NCBI GenBank assembly: GCA_964385465.1
Contig: CAYLPJ010000013.1
Coordinates: 45,352-109,351 of the forward strand
Reading direction: 5' to 3'
Length of the DNA: 64,000 nt
DNA from: CAYLPJ01 sp964385465
GTDB taxonomy: Bacteria; Planctomycetota; Phycisphaerae; SM23-33
The notes beneath the pieces were generated by a model. The model made no database searches. It saw only the letters and a program-made list of their open reading frames with translations, and was not told the DNA's origin. The first letter of the stretch is position 1, and the number at the start of each line of letters is the position of its first letter. This document shows positions 20,432 through 30,557 of this stretch, piece by piece. The translations under genes and the position numbers were made by a program.

Positions 20432-20588
20432 GGCTTCGCCTCCGTCAACCGGTGGACCGGACGCCCGGACGATCGGACGATCGCAGGAGCCGGTGGCGTC
20501 GCGCGGCGCCCCGGCCGGCGGCTGCCATCCCTGCGGCCTCCCGGTCTTCCGGTGATCCGGCAACCCGGTTTCACGGTTTTCCGGTCTT

Positions 20589-22616
20589 TCAGTGTCTCAG
20601 CGTGTTGTTGCCCAGCAGCAACTCGGCGGTGAGCAGCAGGGCGACGGCGAGGATCAGCCATCGCCAGAGCCCGCGGTCGTCGTGTTGCTCGGCGGGTGGC
20701 GCGTTTCGCCCGGTGCGGGCGGCGCCGTCGGCGGCGTCGGGGCGCTGGACGGCGGCGAGGATCTCCTCCGCCGCGACGGGGGCGGGGTCGGCCTCGGCCG
20801 GGTCGCGATTGACCGCGTAGGTCAGCACGGTCTCGCCGTCGGCGTCCTTGAGCTCGTAGAAGCCGCTCCGGCGAGCGATGCCCCCTCCCGGCCCGGCGGG
20901 CTTGCCGTCCGGGCGGACCAGTTCGAGGCCCTCGGGCACGGGCAGGGCCTCGCCGACGCGGTAGGCTGTGCGGCCCTCGGTTCGGGCGGCGAGGTAGCGG
21001 ACCGTCTGCCACATCAGCGGCAGGAAGGTCGTCCGCCGCGGCAGGTCCGTCCAGGTCGGCTTCGGGCAGCTTGCCAGCAGCAGCGAGATGCCCTTGCCCA
21101 TCCGCCGGGCCACCACGGCCGGGCGGTTGTCGTCGAATCGCGCCAGCACCTGCGAGAGCTGCGAGTCGGTGACTTCCCAGTACCGCGCGAACTTCGGCAG
21201 CGACAGATCGCCGTGACGCGGGTGCGAGAAGACCTCGAAGATCGGGTGCTGATACTCGATCTGCGCCAGCGAGGCCCCCGCCGCGGCCGCGCCGAACCGC
21301 TTGGCCGATCGCACCCGCCGGAGGTTGCAGGGGGCGAGATCGTCGAACGCGCCGGCGAAGCTCTCGGGCGTGACGCGGTCACCGGGCATCCAGAACAGCC
21401 CGCCGCCGGCGGCGAGCAGGTCGGCCAGGGCCTTGCGCATCGCCATCGGGACGGTGGGCACGTTGACCAGGATGACCACGCGGGCGTCGGCGACGTCCGC
21501 GGGCCCGGCCTCGGCGGCCGGGAGGGTCTTGACGTCGAAGGGAACGGGCAGGCCCTCGCCGGGGGCAAGGGCGGCCTGGACGAAGAATGCCGCCTCGCTC
21601 ATCCGCCCACCGGTGGCGCCGTCGAGGATGCGGACGGCGATCTTGGGCATCACCCGCGTGTTGAAGTACGTCGTCCGCCCGTCGGGCAGGGCGATCGTGC
21701 CGGGGTTGTCGCCGGCCTCGGTGAAGACGTGCCGAACCGTCGCCGTTGCCGTCCCGCCGGGGCGGAGGTTCAGCGTCCGCGTGCGCGTCTGTCCGCCCAG
21801 CGTGAAGGCGACCTCCAAGCCCTCGACCGCCTCCGCCGAGTAGTTGTGCACCTGGGCGCGGATCGCCCGCGGCTCGCGGTCCAGGACGGTAGTCTGGGGG
21901 AAGCTGACCGCTCGCACGGCCGCGGCGGTCCCGCCTGTTGGGGCGATCGGGCGGATGACCAACTCGGTCCCGGCGGTCAGCGGCGTGGTTTCCCCGGGCG
22001 TCTGCCAGCCGGTTCGCTGAAGGTCCGACAGCAGGACGATCTGGCGTTTCTCGGCGATGGCCCGCTGGAGGTGGCGGTCGGCGCGGCGGAGGGCTCGCGG
22101 GATGTCCGTGCCGCCCTCGCCCGGCTCGAGCGTCTCGACGGCCTCGAGGACGCGGTCGAATCCCTTTGCCAGCGGGGCGCGGATCCGCGCGGCGTCGGCG
22201 AAGGCGACCACGCCCGCGGCGTCCGTGCCGGCGTCCAGTTCCTCCAGGGCCTTCTTCGCCGCCTCGACGAGCTTTTCGCCGCCGTCGCCGCGGCCCATCG
22301 AGGCCGAGACGTCCGCCAGGATCACCCGCGCCGTCCTCGCGTGCACCACGGCCGCGCCGCCGTCGTCGGGGCGTTCGACGCCGAACAGCGGCCTGGCGAA
22401 CGCCATCGCCAGCAGGGCGCAGACGAGGGACCGCATGGCCAGCAGGACCATCTCGCGGAATCGTTTGCGGCGGAGCACGCGTCCGGACGCCTTGACGAAG
22501 AACCGCAGCGTGGAGAACTCGACCTTGCGGATGCGGTCTCGGGTCAGCAGGTGGATGGCCACCGGCAGCAGCGCCCCGGCGAGGGCGAACAGGTATGTCG
22601 GGTTGACGAAGGACAT
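20589..22616 (-). CDS. BatA-type membrane vWA protein
   Basis: The 675-residue protein starts with the typical BatA N-terminus (MSFVNPTYLFALAGALLPVA then HLLTR), a transmembrane anchor, followed by a second hydrophobic helix (LAMRSLVCALLAMAFARPLF). A vWA domain follows, with MIDAS motif DVSASMG at about residues 100-110, then beta-sandwich repeats and a C-terminal transmembrane helix (WLILAVALLLTAELLLGN). It starts at 22616, where the ATG shares one base with the TGA of the DUF58 gene (TGATG), so translation is coupled. A 157-bp spacer separates it from the next gene of the block; that spacer holds several CCGG-centred short repeats but no clear terminator. Bat proteins are linked to stress or envelope functions; the exact role here is inferred from context. 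Confidence 0.85.
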   Translation of the reverse strand: MSFVNPTYLFALAGALLPVAIHLLTRDRIRKVEFSTLRFFVKASGRVLRRKRFREMVLLAMRSLVCALLAMAFARPLFGVERPDDGGAAVVHARTARVILADVSASMGRGDGGEKLVEAAKKALEELDAGTDAAGVVAFADAARIRAPLAKGFDRVLEAVETLEPGEGGTDIPRALRRADRHLQRAIAEKRQIVLLSDLQRTGWQTPGETTPLTAGTELVIRPIAPTGGTAAAVRAVSFPQTTVLDREPRAIRAQVHNYSAEAVEGLEVAFTLGGQTRTRTLNLRPGGTATATVRHVFTEAGDNPGTIALPDGRTTYFNTRVMPKIAVRILDGATGGRMSEAAFFVQAALAPGEGLPVPFDVKTLPAAEAGPADVADARVVILVNVPTVPMAMRKALADLLAAGGGLFWMPGDRVTPESFAGAFDDLAPCNLRRVRSAKRFGAAAAGASLAQIEYQHPIFEVFSHPRHGDLSLPKFARYWEVTDSQLSQVLARFDDNRPAVVARRMGKGISLLLASCPKPTWTDLPRRTTFLPLMWQTVRYLAARTEGRTAYRVGEALPVPEGLELVRPDGKPAGPGGGIARRSGFYELKDADGETVLTYAVNRDPAEADPAPVAAEEILAAVQRPDAADGAARTGRNAPPAEQHDDRGLWRWLILAVALLLTAELLLGNNTLRH

Positions 22617-23515
22617 CAGCCCATGCGGCTCCTGCGGAAGAGGTACTCGCTGAGCGCCAGCTCCAGCGGGCGCGTGGTGTCGAAGAGCCTGTAGTCGGCC
22701 TTCAGGTCCGCGCAGCCCTTTTCGTACGCGTCGAGGAACTGGCGGAGTTCGCCGAGGTATTCCTGGCGGATGCCCTCGGGCGAGATCAGCGCGTGCTCGC
22801 GGGTCTCCAGGTCGGTGAACTCGGTCATCGTGTCGAACGGGAAGGTCAGCTCCGCCTGATCCATGACGTGGAAGACGATCACGTCGTGGCCCTCGAAGCG
22901 GAAGTGCTGGAGAGCCGAGAGTACCGCGTCGGTGTCCCCGAGCAGGTCGCTGATGAGGATGATCAGCCCGCGGCGGTTGAGCCCCTCGGCGAGGTGGTGC
23001 AGGGGGGCCGACAGGTCCGTCTCCCCGCCGGGCCGGCAGTCATCCAGGGCGGCGAGGACGTGCTTCATGTGCGTCTGCCGCAGCCGCGGGGGCAGCAGCG
23101 TGCGGAGGTCGTTGTCGAAGATCGCCAGGCCCGTCGCGTCGCGCTGGCGCATCATGAAGTACGTCAGGCAGGCGGTGAGGTAGCAGCCGTACTGGAGCTT
23201 GGTCAGCCCCTCCTCGCGCCCGCGGTAGCCCATCGAGCCCGAGGCGTCCAGCACGATGTAGCAGGCGAGGTTCGTCTCCTCCTCGTATTGCTTGATGTAG
23301 TACCGGTCGGTCTTGCCGTAGACCTTCCAGTCGATGTTCTTGATCTCGTCGCCGGGGACGTACTGGCGGTACTCGGCGAACTCCACGCTGAAGCCGCGGT
23401 ACGGGCTGCGGTGCAGCCCCAGCAGGAAGCCTTCCACGACGACCTTCGCCAGCATCTGCATGTTGTCGATGCGGCCGAGGACGTCGAAGTCGAGATAGCT
23501 GCTCATCTGGGTCAT
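22616..23515 (-). CDS. DUF58-domain protein
   Basis: This 299-residue soluble protein has the DUF58 signature: SPYRGFSVEFAEYRQYVPGD, then IKNIDWKVYGKTDRYYIK (about 40-75). A vWA-like fold with intact VLDASGSMG follows (about 90). It has no membrane segment. DUF58 proteins normally work with MoxR ATPases and vWA partners, and here the gene lies four bases after a MoxR gene and overlaps the BatA-like gene by one base, so all three should be made together. Two candidate starts exist (23515 and the internal Met four codons in, MSSYLDF); the first is used. The substrate of the assembled complex is not known. Confidence 0.9.
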   Translation of the reverse strand: MTQMSSYLDFDVLGRIDNMQMLAKVVVEGFLLGLHRSPYRGFSVEFAEYRQYVPGDEIKNIDWKVYGKTDRYYIKQYEEETNLACYIVLDASGSMGYRGREEGLTKLQYGCYLTACLTYFMMRQRDATGLAIFDNDLRTLLPPRLRQTHMKHVLAALDDCRPGGETDLSAPLHHLAEGLNRRGLIILISDLLGDTDAVLSALQHFRFEGHDVIVFHVMDQAELTFPFDTMTEFTDLETREHALISPEGIRQEYLGELRQFLDAYEKGCADLKADYRLFDTTRPLELALSEYLFRRSRMG

Positions 23516-23519
23516 GGCA

Positions 23520-24545
<1,026 letters not shown>

Positions 24546-24609
24546 GGGAGGGTCCGTTACGGGGTGATGGCGTTCGCTCGCGCCGCCGGGGCGCGGGCAG
24601 TCCAGGCGG

Positions 24610-25647
24610 TCAGGCGGCCGGTCGCGGCACGGCCTCGACAAGCCGGGAGATGATGTCCTCGACGGTCACGCGGTCGACCTCGGCGCGGAAGCTCAGGCCG
24701 ATGCGATGGCGGAGGACGGGCACGATCATCCTGCGGATGTCCTCGGCGGTGACGGTGTCGCGCCCGTGCATCGCCGCGGCCGCCTTGGCCGACAGGGCCA
24801 TGTTCTGGCTCGCCCGCAGCCCGGCGCCCCAGGCGACATAGTCGGACACGAAGTCCGGATGGCCCTTGACGGTCGGTCGGCTGGCGGCGACGAGGTCCAC
24901 GATGTACTGCCCCAGCGCCCGGGGCAGCTTGATCAGCCGGACGGCCTGGCTGAACTCCAGCAGGTCCTTGCCGTCGATCACGCGTTCAAGCTCGGCCTCG
25001 CCGACGCCGGTGGAGGCGCGGATGACCTCGACCTCCTCGTCCTCGGGCAGGTAGTCCATGAGGATCGAGAGCATGAAGCGGTCCTGCTGGGCCTCCGGCA
25101 GCGGGTAGGTGCCCTCCTGCTCCAGCGTGATCTGCGTGGCCAGGACGTAGTGCGGCGCGGGCAGGGGGTTGGTCTGCCCGCCGATGGTCACCTGCTTCTC
25201 CTGCATGACCTCCAGCAGCGCCGCCTGGGTCTTCGGCGGCGTGCGGTTGATTTCGTCGGCCATCAGGATGTTCGTGAACACCGGCCCGCGGACGAACTTG
25301 ATGAACCGGTGCCCGCTGGAGGTGTCCTCCTCGAGGATCTCCGTGCCGGAAATGTCCGAGGGCATCAGGTCCGGGGTGAACTGGATCCGCTTGAACTCCA
25401 GGTCCATCACGCGCGCCAGCGAGGCGATCAGGATCGTCTTCGCCGTCCCCGGCGGGCCCTGGATCATGCAATGCCCGCCGGCGAGCATGGCCGCGAGGAC
25501 CTGCTCGATGGGCTCCTGTTCGCCGACGATGACCTTCCGCAACTCGGTCACGATGCGCTCGCAGGACGTCTTGATCCGCGCCAGGACGTCGGGCAGCTCG
25601 GCCTCGGTGACGGCCGGTGGCGCCTCGGGCGTGGGGGCGTCGGTCAT
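24610..25647 (-). CDS. MoxR-family AAA+ ATPase (second), altered sensor 1
   Basis: This is a 345-residue MoxR paralogue with Walker A GPPGTAKT and Walker B LMADEINRTPPKTQAALLEVM. The sensor-1 segment reads ATQITLEQEGTYPLP (Ile at residue 173) where the family and the neighbouring paralogue have ATQNPIEQEG, so the canonical Asn is missing. This may slow or alter hydrolysis. The ATG at 25647 is preceded by GGAG at eight bases; an overlapping upstream ATG is out of frame. It is the first gene of the minus-strand block, so its promoter should lie in 25648-25929, a divergent region shared with the GH2-like/GH5 hydrolase. No clear -10/-35 pair for it was seen. Confidence 0.9.
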   Translation of the reverse strand: MTDAPTPEAPPAVTEAELPDVLARIKTSCERIVTELRKVIVGEQEPIEQVLAAMLAGGHCMIQGPPGTAKTILIASLARVMDLEFKRIQFTPDLMPSDISGTEILEEDTSSGHRFIKFVRGPVFTNILMADEINRTPPKTQAALLEVMQEKQVTIGGQTNPLPAPHYVLATQITLEQEGTYPLPEAQQDRFMLSILMDYLPEDEEVEVIRASTGVGEAELERVIDGKDLLEFSQAVRLIKLPRALGQYIVDLVAASRPTVKGHPDFVSDYVAWGAGLRASQNMALSAKAAAAMHGRDTVTAEDIRRMIVPVLRHRIGLSFRAEVDRVTVEDIISRLVEAVPRPAA

Positions 25648-25929
25648 GCCATGGTCTCCCGTCAATGCACAGCAGCACCGTTGGCGGCGCCGCGAGGTAT
25701 CCGCCTGAAGTAACCTACCTTGAATCGGTACCGACCTCCATCGGTTCCGCTGCTTTCGTGGCATTTCCCGTGGCGGACCACCGGCCGCTGGCATGGTGCG
25801 CCGAAAGGCACTAAGATGCCCGTTATGCGCACCCGACGGCAGCCCCCCGACGCGTTGACCATTTCCGGCAAGGGACGGCGCCGGGACGACCAACCGCCCG
25901 CGGTTCGACCGTGGCATGCGGAGGAACCC
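25648..25929. other. Divergent intergenic region, 282 bp
   Basis: The region separates the minus-strand MoxR block from the plus-strand GH2-like/GH5 gene. It contains the 16-bp-period direct repeat described as a candidate operator (25724-25749), which includes a 10-bp palindrome at 25726-25735. A frame open from 25720 through this region into the hydrolase is rejected as coding because the signal peptide and GGAGG start are at 25930. No convincing sigma70 pair could be assigned to either direction. Confidence 0.5.
25724..25749 (+). promoter_or_regulatory. Candidate operator: direct repeat ATCGGTNCCG, 16-bp period
   Basis: ATCGGTACCG (25724-25733) is followed by six bases and ATCGGTTCCG (25740-25749). 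The half-sites sit about 180-206 bases upstream of the GH2-like/GH5 start. AraC-family regulators typically bind direct repeats, and an AraC/XylR-type regulator is encoded immediately downstream of the hydrolase. The first half-site also forms the palindrome TCGGTACCGA. Assignment to that regulator is inference. Confidence 0.35.
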
Positions 25930-28900
25930 ATGATGCATCATCGCGCGCTCGCACTCCTGTTGCTCTGCTCGGCGGTGCTCTGCTCGTCCGCCGGGGCCGC
26001 CGAGCCGAACGTCGCGGCCGGTCGGCGCATCGTCCCGGTCTGGAAGCCCGGGCAGGAGCCCACGTACGAACCGGCCAGCCTCGACCATCGCACCAACGCC
26101 TATCGCCAGGCGCCGCTCGTATTCCGGACGGTGTGGGACGTCCCCCACGAGTCCGGCGGGACGGCCGTTGTCCGTGTCCGGGCGGCGGGCTGGGTCTACG
26201 TGTGGGTCAACGGCCAGTGCGTCTACGACGTCGGCCGGCGGGGCGAAGAACCCGCCGTCGCCTTCCCGGTGGATGTCGTACTGCATCTGCCGCAGGGCAA
26301 GAGCATTGTCTGCGTCAGCTCGCCGAAGGATGGGTTCTCTCTGGCGGGTTGGCTCTGGCCGGGGAAGGACAGCCCGGCCGAGGGGAAGGCCATCGCGAGC
26401 GAGCCGGGCGATTGGCGTGCCTGGAAGTTCGCGCCGTTGACGATCCTGCGCGACCAGCCGCTGGTCCGGGCCGCGGATCTCCCCAAGACCGCCCGGGTCA
26501 CGATGTGCCAGGCGGCGTCCGAAGGGGGTGTGCGGATCAGCCGGCAGCAAGCCAAGGAGGTCCACGATCGGGACCGCGACAGGGCCCTGGCCGACTTCGT
26601 GGAAGATACGCTCCACCAGTGCAGGCTCCTCCGCAAGCGCGGCGTCTCGGTGGCGTTCGGCCGCGCCTCCGGTTGGGGCGGTCCCGGCAACATCCCGTCG
26701 GCGGTCCTGGCCCTGGCGCGGCGTTCGGAACGCGAGTGCATCGAGGCCGTCGAGCGCCGGGAAGCCGCCAAGGCCCCGGAAACGCCCGCGAAGCGCCCGC
26801 CGGTCCGCCTCGCGGCGGGGGCGCCGCTTGCGTTGGCCAGGTTCCTGCTGTTCCAGCAGCGCTGGTCGGCCAACGTCCGGCTGCTGTCCCGTCATCTGAA
26901 GGTAGCCCGCGCGACGGCTGCCAAGACCGACCGGCTATGGCGGGCGGCGGCGGCACATGCCTCCGGCGACGAGCGGGCCTCCCGTCAGAAGGCATGGGAC
27001 CTGCTGAGCGAATGCGGCGAGACCGTGCCCCTGGCCATGGGCGAGTTGTACCGTCGCTGGGGCGCCCCGCTGAACGAGCTGGATTCCTCCGTCGGCAACA
27101 AGGCCGGGTGGATCGACGACCCGACGTTGATGGGCTCCGTGCCGGCGGCGTGGGGGGTTCGGGTGAATCCCGTCGCGGTGTCCTGGACGATGGACCTTGC
27201 CGGCAAGTGGCGGTTCAAGCTCGACCCGAAGAACACCGGCCTGGAAGACCGCGTCCACGAGTTCGGCTACAACATCGCCAACCAATGGCCGGAGGTGACC
27301 GTGCCCGGCACCTGGGAGAAGCAGGGCGACCGCTTCCAGGTCGAGAACCGCAAGGCAATCGAGCAGTCGCCGTATCCCGGCGTCAACGTCCGCACCGACG
27401 GGCCGTACAACGGCTTCGCGTGGTATCGGCGGAAGGTCCTCGTGCCCGAGCAGTGGGCCGGCTACGACCTCGAGCTGTACATGGGGGCCGTCGACGACTG
27501 GGACTGGGCGTATTTCAACGGCGAGCAGATCGGCCACGTCGGCGCCAAGAGCAACCCCGACGACTGGTGGAAGTGCGAGCGGCACTACCGCATCCCGGCC
27601 GAGAAGGTCGCCTTCGGCGGGTACAACGTGATCGCCGTCCGCGTCTACGACTGCGGCGCCGGCGGGGGGATTCTCGGCGGCGCCGAGCTCCGCTGCCCGG
27701 CCCTGAAGGCCGAGTACGAAACGAAGCAGCGCCGCGCCGACCGGAAGCGGACGGAGGTCTTCTCCAGCCCGCACTCCCCGGCCGCGATGCTGACCGTCGG
27801 CGGGGGGACGCTGGATATGTTCGGCTGGGACCTCCGCAGCAGCGCCGGGCCCGACGGCGTGCTCCTGCCCTCCGCCGACGGGGCGACCTACCGCGCCTTC
27901 GCCCCCGCGCCGAAGGAAGGCACGAAGGTCGAGCAGGTTCTCCCCGCCGACCTTCCGGCCAACTGGCTGCTGCTGTGGGCGAAGCCTGGCCGGGGCGACG
28001 GCGAGCTGCCGATCCAACTCGTCTTCGTGGACCGCCCGAAGGCGGTTCGCGTGGAGCGGGGACAGACCGGCACGCGGCGGGTGAGGGTGGAGTTCGCCGA
28101 GCCGGGCGCCCGCGTGCTGGCCCTGCGGCCGATCCGCACGGCGGCCGATGCGGCCGAGCCGGCCGACGGGAAGGTCCTCAAGGCCTGCCGGTTCTGGTCC
28201 CGCGCCGCCCTGGCCTACCCCACGCACTACGCCGAGCTCGCCAGACTCACCCCCGGGCGCAAGGACCGCCTGGAGGTCACCGACATCTACGACTACCGCG
28301 TGCTCAAAGACGCCTGGGGCAACGAACCGCTGAAGCTCGCTCCCCTGCCGCCGCTGGCCTGTTACGGGCTGAAGGTCGGCGCCCGGGACCTGACCACCGC
28401 CGCCAAACCCCTGCCGCTGAGCCTCGGCGAGTACGGCCGGTACCACGCGGCCGTGGATGCCTGTTCGGTCCACTACACCGTGCCCGTGGACACCTTGCCG
28501 CGGCTGGGCGGGTTCACGAGCTTCTGCTTCGGCTCGGACGTCGGCGTGCCCGGCAACCACAAGGAGCTGGATATCATCGCCCGGACCGGCTGCAACTCGT
28601 GGCGGCCGCAGAGCAACGACGCCGGCGAGCGGATCGTCAAGACGGTGCGGTGGTGCAACGACCGCGGGCTGAACTGCATGCTGAACATCGACAACACGTT
28701 GGGGGCCAAGCCGGCCGGTGTGGCCCACTGGGCGAAGCTCACCAAGGCGTTCGCGGGCAAGAAACGGTGGCAGGTGGCGTTCGACCTGATCAACGAGCCG
28801 GCCACCATGCGCCCGGGCCCTTACAATGAGCAGATTCGCCGCATGGTCGCCGCCGTCCGCGAGGCCGATCCGGACAAGTCGATCATGCTCTACATCGAGA

Positions 28901-29361
28901 CGCCACACAGCTACGCGTCGATCGACCAGTTCACCAACCTCGCCCCCGTGGACGACCCGGCCGTGGTGTACACGTTCCACGACTACGACTACCGCCTGCC
29001 CGAGCGCTGGCCGACGCTGGAGGCCGACATCCGCAACATGCAGCGGCAGTGGCTGCCGGCGATGAAATACTCCCTGAAGCACGACGCCCCGATCTGCATC
29101 AGCGAGTACGGCGGCTTCGAGCAGACGGCGTTCAGCCCGTTCACGAACCGCTCGACGCTGACGCTGCTGGCCGACTTCTTCAAGGTGTTCGATCAGTTCG
29201 GCTGGCACCACCATTACTACTCGAATCGCGGGATCGTCCAGGTGCGGCTGGACGGCAGCATCCGGCTGAGCCTCGTCCACGAGGCGTTCCGCCGCCATCT
29301 CGCCGGCGACCGCTTCTACCGGTACCGCGACGATTGGAAGGCCGTAACCGGCCGCGAGTGA
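25930..29361 (+). CDS. Secreted GH2-like/GH5 glycoside hydrolase
   Basis: The start is ATG 25930 (GGAGG upstream), giving a signal peptide MMHHRALALLLLCSAVLCSS. The 1143-residue product has an N-terminal galactose-binding-like domain (about 50-180, with VYVWVNGQCVYDV), a helical region (about 200-400), a GH2-type sugar-binding/jelly-roll pair (about 418-595, with WTMDLAGKWRFKLD, VTVPGTWEKQG, GFAWYRRKVLVPE), a linker, and a C-terminal GH5-like TIM barrel (about 850-1143). In the barrel, FDLINEPAT gives the likely acid/base Glu956 and ICISEYGGF the likely nucleophile Glu1059; both are present. GH5 acts on beta-linked polysaccharides such as cellulose, mannan or xylan; specificity is undetermined. 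A XylR-type regulator follows 32 bp later on the same strand, consistent with substrate control. Confidence 0.85.
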   Translation: MMHHRALALLLLCSAVLCSSAGAAEPNVAAGRRIVPVWKPGQEPTYEPASLDHRTNAYRQAPLVFRTVWDVPHESGGTAVVRVRAAGWVYVWVNGQCVYDVGRRGEEPAVAFPVDVVLHLPQGKSIVCVSSPKDGFSLAGWLWPGKDSPAEGKAIASEPGDWRAWKFAPLTILRDQPLVRAADLPKTARVTMCQAASEGGVRISRQQAKEVHDRDRDRALADFVEDTLHQCRLLRKRGVSVAFGRASGWGGPGNIPSAVLALARRSERECIEAVERREAAKAPETPAKRPPVRLAAGAPLALARFLLFQQRWSANVRLLSRHLKVARATAAKTDRLWRAAAAHASGDERASRQKAWDLLSECGETVPLAMGELYRRWGAPLNELDSSVGNKAGWIDDPTLMGSVPAAWGVRVNPVAVSWTMDLAGKWRFKLDPKNTGLEDRVHEFGYNIANQWPEVTVPGTWEKQGDRFQVENRKAIEQSPYPGVNVRTDGPYNGFAWYRRKVLVPEQWAGYDLELYMGAVDDWDWAYFNGEQIGHVGAKSNPDDWWKCERHYRIPAEKVAFGGYNVIAVRVYDCGAGGGILGGAELRCPALKAEYETKQRRADRKRTEVFSSPHSPAAMLTVGGGTLDMFGWDLRSSAGPDGVLLPSADGATYRAFAPAPKEGTKVEQVLPADLPANWLLLWAKPGRGDGELPIQLVFVDRPKAVRVERGQTGTRRVRVEFAEPGARVLALRPIRTAADAAEPADGKVLKACRFWSRAALAYPTHYAELARLTPGRKDRLEVTDIYDYRVLKDAWGNEPLKLAPLPPLACYGLKVGARDLTTAAKPLPLSLGEYGRYHAAVDACSVHYTVPVDTLPRLGGFTSFCFGSDVGVPGNHKELDIIARTGCNSWRPQSNDAGERIVKTVRWCNDRGLNCMLNIDNTLGAKPAGVAHWAKLTKAFAGKKRWQVAFDLINEPATMRPGPYNEQIRRMVAAVREADPDKSIMLYIETPHSYASIDQFTNLAPVDDPAVVYTFHDYDYRLPERWPTLEADIRNMQRQWLPAMKYSLKHDAPICISEYGGFEQTAFSPFTNRSTLTLLADFFKVFDQFGWHHHYYSNRGIVQVRLDGSIRLSLVHEAFRRHLAGDRFYRYRDDWKAVTGRE

Positions 29362-29393
29362 CACGCCCACGGCCCTGCCGACAGGTCCCGGAG

Positions 29394-30554
29394 ATGACCA
29401 GGAAGCACCACATCGCGCTGCTCATCGAGCCGTCGACGTCGTACGGGCGGGGCATCCTGCGCGGAGTGGCGCGGTTCGCGCGGGGCCGGCGCGACTGGGC
29501 GTTCGAGTTCGAGCACGCCGCAGGCAGCGCGGAGATGCTCCGCCACTTCCGCTCGCTGGCCGGCATCGACGGCGTGATCGCGCGGCGGCTGTCCGAGGGG
29601 CTCCTCGAGCAGATCGCACGCGACGACGTCCCGGCCGTGAGAGTCGGCGCCGAGACCCCCGAAGACGACCTGCCGCTCGCGGCCAGCGACAACCACGCCA
29701 TAGGGCGCCTCGCTGCCGAGCACCTGCTGGAGCTGGGGTTCCGCCATCTCGGCGGCGTGGGGTTCCCCTCGCGGCCGTACTCCGTGCGGCGAATGGCCGG
29801 CTGCGCCGAGGTCGCGGCCGCGCGGGGGGCGAACTGGAGCGAATACCGCGGCGACCCCGGCGCGTGGGGCGGCGCGGGGGTGGCGGGAAGGACGCAGCTG
29901 CTGGCGCCGTGGATCGAATCCCTGCCGACGCCGATCGGCCTGGTGGCGTGCAACGACGAGGCCGGGCGGTACGTGCTGGAGGCCTGCCGCGCCGTCGGGC
30001 GCCGGGCGGGCGAGGAGGTCGGCGTCGTCGGCGTCGACAACGACGAGGTGCTCTGCGAGCTGTCCAACCCGCCGCTGGCCAGCGTCGAACTCGGGGCCGA
30101 ACGCATCGGCTACGCCGCCGCCGGGATGCTCGCCGCGCTGCTGGCCGGGCGGCAGCCGAAGGACCGCCGCGTGCGGGTCGAGCCGGTGGGCGTGGTCGCG
30201 CGGGCCTCGGCCGAGACGATTGTCGTCGCCGACGAGCTCGTTCGCGACGCGCTGCGGTTCATCCGCCAGCGTGCCACCGACGGGATCGGCGTGGAGGACG
30301 TCATCGCCGAACTCGGCGTGTCGCGCCGGTGGCTGGAGGTCCGCTTCCGCCGGGCGACCGGTGGCTCGCCGGCCGCGGAAATCCGCCGTGTCCGCATCGA
30401 GCGGGCCAAACGCCTGCTCGCCGAGACGGACGTCCGCATCCCCGAGGTCGCCGGCGCCGCCGGCTTCCACGACGCCAAGCTGCTGATCGGCGTCTTCCGC
30501 CGGACGGTCGGCACGACGCCGACGGCCTACCGCAAGCGCTTCCGGCTGCGGTAG
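29394..30554 (+). CDS. XylR-type transcriptional regulator (AraC family, sugar-binding N-domain)
   Basis: This 386-residue protein is close in length to E. coli XylR. The N-terminal part (about 1-275) is of the LacI/periplasmic-binding type, with IALLIEPSTSYGRGILRGV, ASDNHAIGRLAAEHLLELG, IGLVACNDEAGRYVLEACR and VGVVGVDNDEVLCELSNPP. The C-terminal part (about 280-386) has two AraC-type helix-turn-helices, ending with IPEVAGAAGFHDAKLLIGVF and GTTPTAYRKRFR. It presumably binds a sugar and activates neighbouring carbohydrate genes. The ATG at 29394 lies 32 bp after the hydrolase stop. The gene ends three bases before the convergent ThuA stop, so no terminator can fit between them. A direct repeat upstream of the hydrolase (25724-25749) is the best candidate site. 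Confidence 0.9.
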   Translation: MTRKHHIALLIEPSTSYGRGILRGVARFARGRRDWAFEFEHAAGSAEMLRHFRSLAGIDGVIARRLSEGLLEQIARDDVPAVRVGAETPEDDLPLAASDNHAIGRLAAEHLLELGFRHLGGVGFPSRPYSVRRMAGCAEVAAARGANWSEYRGDPGAWGGAGVAGRTQLLAPWIESLPTPIGLVACNDEAGRYVLEACRAVGRRAGEEVGVVGVDNDEVLCELSNPPLASVELGAERIGYAAAGMLAALLAGRQPKDRRVRVEPVGVVARASAETIVVADELVRDALRFIRQRATDGIGVEDVIAELGVSRRWLEVRFRRATGGSPAAEIRRVRIERAKRLLAETDVRIPEVAGAAGFHDAKLLIGVFRRTVGTTPTAYRKRFRLR

Positions 30555-30557
30555 CGG

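Noticed and set aside
13712..20632. Plus-strand frame of about 2,300 codons
   Set aside because: It is antisense to the DUF4159, vWA and DUF4175 genes, which have signal peptides, motifs and ribosome-binding sites. No domain was recognised in it.
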